A stretch of DNA of 10,425 bases from positions 1 through 10,425 of the forward strand of contig CAJVPJ010001334.1 in NCBI GenBank assembly GCA_910592205.1, in the 5' to 3' direction. Below, piece after piece: positions 7,928 through 10,425 of this stretch; within the stretch, counting starts at the first letter, position 1; every line of letters starts with the position of its first letter. Below the pieces are notes generated by a model. That model had not been told where the DNA came from and did no database searches. It saw only the letters and a list, made by a program, of their open reading frames with translations. The position numbers and the translations under genes are program-made. Source of the stretch: Paraglomus occultum. Lineage: Eukaryota; Glomeromycota; Glomeromycetes; Paraglomerales; Paraglomeraceae.

Positions 7928-8217
7928 TTATCGAGTAATACGTACATAGAACCCACCGATCTGGACTAAGAAGTATTTATTTGTTGCACAACGTACAATT
8001 ACGATGGTTACATTGACATTAGTATCGCACGCACTTGCTTTGTCACAAGTACAAACCTGAAAGTAAGTTTGTTTTATTCGTTTGTTTGTAAACGCTTATA
8101 AGTTATTGTCTAAAGCTAAAATTACAAGGTCCCACCCTTATTTACAACGACTTTGAGAACTACTGCACACGATACCGAAGTCGTTAAAGATATGTAATGT
8201 TTTGACGCTGCCTCATC
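7928..8217. other. small spliced reading frame, strand undecided
   Basis: Both strands give a coherent spliced peptide. Plus strand: a frame open from 7970 reads DGYIDISIARTCFVTSTNLK, then a perfect GTAAGT donor at 8063, a 66-base intron ending TTACAAG at 8128, and in phase VPPLFTTTLRTTAHDTEVV to TAA at 8195-8197. Minus strand: 8217-8146 reads SLTTSVSCAVVLKVV, then GTAAAT at 8145, an 89-base intron ending ACTTTCAG at 8057, and in phase VCTCDKASACDTNVNVTIV and KYFLVQIGGFYVRITR to TAA at 7930-7928. Neither model has an ATG at the front of its frame, so each would be the 3' end of a longer transcript. A plus-strand ATG at 8004 in another frame (MVTLTLVSHALALSQ), using a GTACAA donor, would give a 37-aa product. 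The minus version has better acceptor quality and a more protein-like composition. Function unknown. Confidence 0.3.
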
Positions 8218-8292
8218 TTATCATAATTAAAATGTGAACACAAAATGTATTCAATGTAGTGCTAGCGAAAAGGCGTACAAACGTAAAACGTA

Positions 8293-8481
8293 TACAGTCA
8301 ACTGCCTTTAATTCGACCGCCTCCGTTCCGGAGTCATCGGTCGAATTAACGTATAAGTCGAATTAACGGCAGACGTACTTAAGGAAAACAATAATAAAAA
8401 TATTTTTCGGGTCTTGCTCAAGCGATCGAATTATCGGCGAAATCGAATTAAAGGGGGTCGAATTAAAGGCAATTGACTGTA
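8293..8481. mobile_element. MITE 3, pogo/Tigger-like, 185 bp
   Basis: The element spans 8295-8479, flanked by TA (8293-8294 and 8480-8481). The inverted ends match at 23 of 24 positions: the left begins CAGTCAACTGCCTTTAATTC and the right arm in reverse complement begins CAGTCAATTGCCTTTAATTC. The core TCGAATTA occurs about six times inside, in both orientations, for example before AACGTATAAG, before AACGGCAGAC and before AAGGGGGTCG. It has no coding capacity. The high end identity suggests it is the youngest of the three elements, though divergence from a consensus cannot be measured here. Confidence 0.88.
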
Positions 8482-9250
8482 CGTTTATGTATTATATCTT
8501 CTTCCATTACAATATAAAACGTTTCATAAACAATAGTACACAATAAAGTGCCAGATCTGATGACGTAAATAAATTTAATATATAATTAAGGAGGCTTTTG
8601 TTTATAGCGTATCCAGGTAGTAGAGTTTATGTTTGAATAAGACTGCATTATTTTTTGCGTTAAGCGTTAAATAACTAGTTAGGCTTACTTACCAGCACTC
8701 CGAGTCACAATATTACCTGTTTTTCTTGTGGTAGTGGGTAGTCATATTTTCGCACGTATGGTAAAAGTCTTGGTAATAGAATTGTCAAAAAAATTTTGGT
8801 TAACTAACTTTGTGTATTCTATTTTTTACTAGTTGTATAAATCTGAATACATAAATAAGTATTGGTGACAGAAATTACACATGTATTACCGTTTATTTTT
8901 AGCTCTTTGTATTGTCACCAAAAAACCGTCACTCGCGACAAGACGCGACAAGAAAGATGAGGAAATCTAGATCTAACGGTGAAAACTGGTTATACATTGA
9001 TAAGGCCATATGACCAACGGAATGAAAGGAATGAGATGCCAAGCTCTGCTAAAAATAACTAGATGGAAGGTTTAGAAGAATCTGATGTAACGATCTGACT
9101 CAGATGTTGACGAAGAACCAACGGCAAATTGAGCGCTGCGCGCACAAACAGTCATGAGGCTCTTTAGTGAAATCGCCAGACACCTTAAATGGGAGATAAG
9201 CTAAACGAGGTAACCCAGTACCGCTGTATACAACTGCTTGGCCAAAAAGT
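8482..9250. other. AT-rich intergenic stretch, no clear gene
   Basis: No frame over 8482-8940 looks coding. TTGGTGACA at 8872-8880 is mirrored by TGTCACCAA at 8923-8931 (9-base inverted arms, 42-base loop), of unknown meaning. From about 8950 the base composition shifts. Short peptides such as LRAQTVMRLFSEIARHLKWE (about 9138-9200) and YNCLAKKLYKQGLPPL (about 9228-9275) appear in one frame separated by stops. That could be a decayed coding region upstream of the ORF pair at 9404. Confidence 0.35.
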
Positions 9251-9258
9251 TATATAAA
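9251..9258 (+). promoter_or_regulatory. candidate TATA box for the overlapping ORF pair
   Basis: TATATAAA stands in a locally GC-richer stretch, 153 bases before the first of the two ATGs. An AP-1/GCN4-like TGACTCA follows at 9280-9286, close to where transcription would begin. The same bases can be read as part of a degraded peptide (KKLYKQG), so this is a candidate only. Confidence 0.4.
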
Positions 9259-9403
9259 CAGGGACTGCCTCCCCTTCGATGACTCATCTTCAAATCGAGA
9301 TACACAACAGTGAACAACTATCTTGACAAACAAACCTCATCTAAAGCAAACACTACAACAACACTACCACTTACTAACATCAACAACAAACATCAACATC
9401 GTA

Positions 9404-9970
9404 ATGAACAGCAATGGAAACGACATCCCAATCCCCGAGCAAGTTCACTTCATCAACCACAAATTCCAATACATTAACGGATTCGGAAGATTCATCAGCC
9501 ATATTGGAGACGATCTGGGATCCAATACCACCGAACTTCCTGGACGGAATGGACCAGCCCATGATGACGTTTCTAGATTGGATGGATATGAATCAGACCG
9601 GGCAGGCGACGAAGAAAGTGGAAGACCAGGATGTATGGGAAATTCTGGAATACGACTTTGGAGAAGAGATTGCATCATCAGTCAATCAGAAGGCATACCA
9701 GGAAGTCCAATGCCAGACATCAGAAACAGCGATGACGACTCCGACGGAATCACTCCATATACCATATGGATTGGAGAAGATGAACAATCTGACTACGGTA
9801 GCCCTTTCTATGGAGGAAATCGACCAGATAATGAGTACCCTATATATGAGGTCGAATGCAACGGAAGGACCATTAAGTACGCTGTTGAACAAGGAGAGCC
9901 TTGGTTCTGTCTCGGAACAGAAGAAGAAAACGACTGGAACGAATATCTCTGGCGAACTGGAGAGTTATGA
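9404..9970 (+). CDS. 188-aa acidic ORF, first of an overlapping pair, unknown function
   Basis: The frame opens at ATG 9404 (context GTAATGA, purine at -3) and closes at TAA-free TGA-free sequence only at 9968-9970, where GAG TTA is followed by TGA. Codons upstream of 9404 in the same frame are also open back to about 9323 but contain no ATG, so 9404 is the natural start. The product is acidic and rich in Gly, Asp, Glu and Trp. It includes DGYESDRAGDEESGRPG, a SDDDSDG run, and an aromatic end IYEVECNGRTIKYAV then EQGEPWFCLGTEEENDW. There is no signal peptide or membrane segment. All of it from 9414 on lies over the second ORF, in a different frame. Neither product resembles a family I know. 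It might be a chance opening over a real gene in the other frame, but 188 stop-free codons at this base composition is unlikely by chance. Confidence 0.5.
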   Translation: MNSNGNDIPIPEQVHFINHKFQYINGFGRFISHIGDDLGSNTTELPGRNGPAHDDVSRLDGYESDRAGDEESGRPGCMGNSGIRLWRRDCIISQSEGIPGSPMPDIRNSDDDSDGITPYTIWIGEDEQSDYGSPFYGGNRPDNEYPIYEVECNGRTIKYAVEQGEPWFCLGTEEENDWNEYLWRTGEL

Positions 9971-10425
9971 ATACCTGGACTTAACAACCCAGATGACACC
10001 TACAATGATGATGATGATGACGGGTATATGTCAAGTCGGGGCCCCACTTCCAGATGTGTTACCCCATACTCCGACTGCAGCAGAGGTTGAAGATTACCCC
10101 ATCAATCCACAAAGCCCTACAGCCCATCCAATCGAAAAAGAATGCCCACAGAATGAATTACTAACCAGTCCACGGAAATACCCGGCTGATGAAATACATC
10201 TGTTAGAGGAAGAAAATCCATGGAAAACAATTAGTAATGGAAGAGGTGAAGCACGAACATCAGAGAAAAGAAAACGGGATGGCAAAGAGGAAAAGGCTGC
10301 GAGTGGGGGACCAATGACCGCCGCAGCGAAAATGAGAGTGTATAGGAGAAAGGAGAGGGAGAGAAAAGGAGAAAAAGGGAAGAAATGGAAAAAGTTGTGG
10401 AAAGAGACGAGAAAGGAGTTAGATA
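9414..10425 (+). CDS. 337+ codon ORF running off the window, overlaps the 188-aa ORF
   Basis: ATG 9414 (GCAATGG, purine at -3 and G at +4, the better of the two contexts) opens a frame with no stop to the last base. It is truncated at the window edge, with a TGA just upstream at 9405-9407. The first 70 residues are Ser/Thr-rich, then acidic with bulky hydrophobics (SAILETIWDPIPPNFLDGMD, MMTFLDWMDMNQ), the composition of an activation or protein-docking segment. Residues about 198-202 are five Met encoded by an ATG microsatellite. The middle is Pro-rich. The end is strongly basic: SEKRKRDGKEEKAA, then MTAAAKMRVYRRKERERK and KWKKLWKETRKE, resembling nuclear-localisation or nucleic-acid-binding segments and the AAxKxRxYRxR pieces seen in some mobile-element proteins. 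No enzyme domain is visible yet. Likely part of a mobile or virus-like element, or a lineage-specific gene. Confidence 0.6.
   Translation, partial: METTSQSPSKFTSSTTNSNTLTDSEDSSAILETIWDPIPPNFLDGMDQPMMTFLDWMDMNQTGQATKKVEDQDVWEILEYDFGEEIASSVNQKAYQEVQCQTSETAMTTPTESLHIPYGLEKMNNLTTVALSMEEIDQIMSTLYMRSNATEGPLSTLLNKESLGSVSEQKKKTTGTNISGELESYEYLDLTTQMTPTMMMMMTGICQVGAPLPDVLPHTPTAAEVEDYPINPQSPTAHPIEKECPQNELLTSPRKYPADEIHLLEEENPWKTISNGRGEARTSEKRKRDGKEEKAASGGPMTAAAKMRVYRRKERERKGEKGKKWKKLWKETRKELD
10005..10020 (+). repeat. (ATG)n microsatellite inside an ORF
   Basis: Five perfect ATG units follow one another in the coding frame that starts at 9414, giving a run of five methionines. The length is a multiple of three, so slippage here would keep the frame open. 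Confidence 0.8.

Noticed and set aside
8872-8931. 9-base inverted arms TTGGTGACA/TGTCACCAA as a possible fourth MITE
   Set aside because: Arms are short, no target-site duplication is seen and the interior lacks the repeated cores of the other MITEs.
9380-10285. Five short minus-strand frames opposite the overlapping ORF pair
   Set aside because: Each is 60-77 codons, they overlap one another, and they reflect codon bias of the plus-strand ORFs.
9251-10425. Parvovirus/densovirus-type gene cassette (TATA box with overlapping ORFs)
   Set aside because: The layout is reminiscent, but no replication-initiator or helicase motif is visible in either frame, so a named viral family cannot be supported.

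Overview
The window looks like nuclear DNA of an AT-rich, compact-intron eukaryote. The best guess is an arbuscular-mycorrhizal fungus (Glomeromycota, Rhizophagus/Gigaspora type), at about 0.7 confidence. Three things support this. The one long gene is a RING-like/TPR protein whose layout resembles large families I remember from glomeromycete proteomes (from memory, not searched). Its six introns are only 68-79 bases, with GT-AG ends. There is also a Crinkler (CRN)-type P-loop fragment among decayed genes and many small TA-flanked transposons. There is no bacterial signature: no Shine-Dalgarno-spaced operons, rRNA or tRNA.

Layout. 1-2100 is transposon-scarred: an unrecognised coding fragment (14-274), a 174-bp MITE (692-865), a decayed gene (about 867-1800) containing a 417-bp MITE (1014-1430), and a minus-strand CRN-type NTPase fragment (1764-1961). 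2098-2640 is a short unit with a TATA box and two overlapping open frames. 2659-3425 carries coding signal on the minus strand, including a two-exon 108-aa gene (3029-3425) visible only after removing a 70-base intron. 3426-4539 has no convincing gene. 4540-7777 is the main gene: seven exons, 936 aa, running well past the stop of its 732-codon main frame. 7778-8292 holds a small spliced reading frame whose strand cannot be settled. 8295-8479 is a third MITE. 8482-9250 is AT-rich with no clear gene.

The last 1.2 kb is clearly richer in GC. It holds a TATA box (9251) and two ATGs ten bases apart in different frames. One opens a 188-codon ORF (9404-9970). The other opens a frame with no stop for 337 codons, running off the window (9414-10425). 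This overlapping pair is the most unusual object here and may be part of a mobile or virus-like element.

The genes show no operon-like cooperation. The picture is one intact host gene of a lineage-expanded family, a few small spliced genes, and a background of miniature transposons and decayed multicopy genes. All calls come from reading the sequence by eye; no homology search was run.
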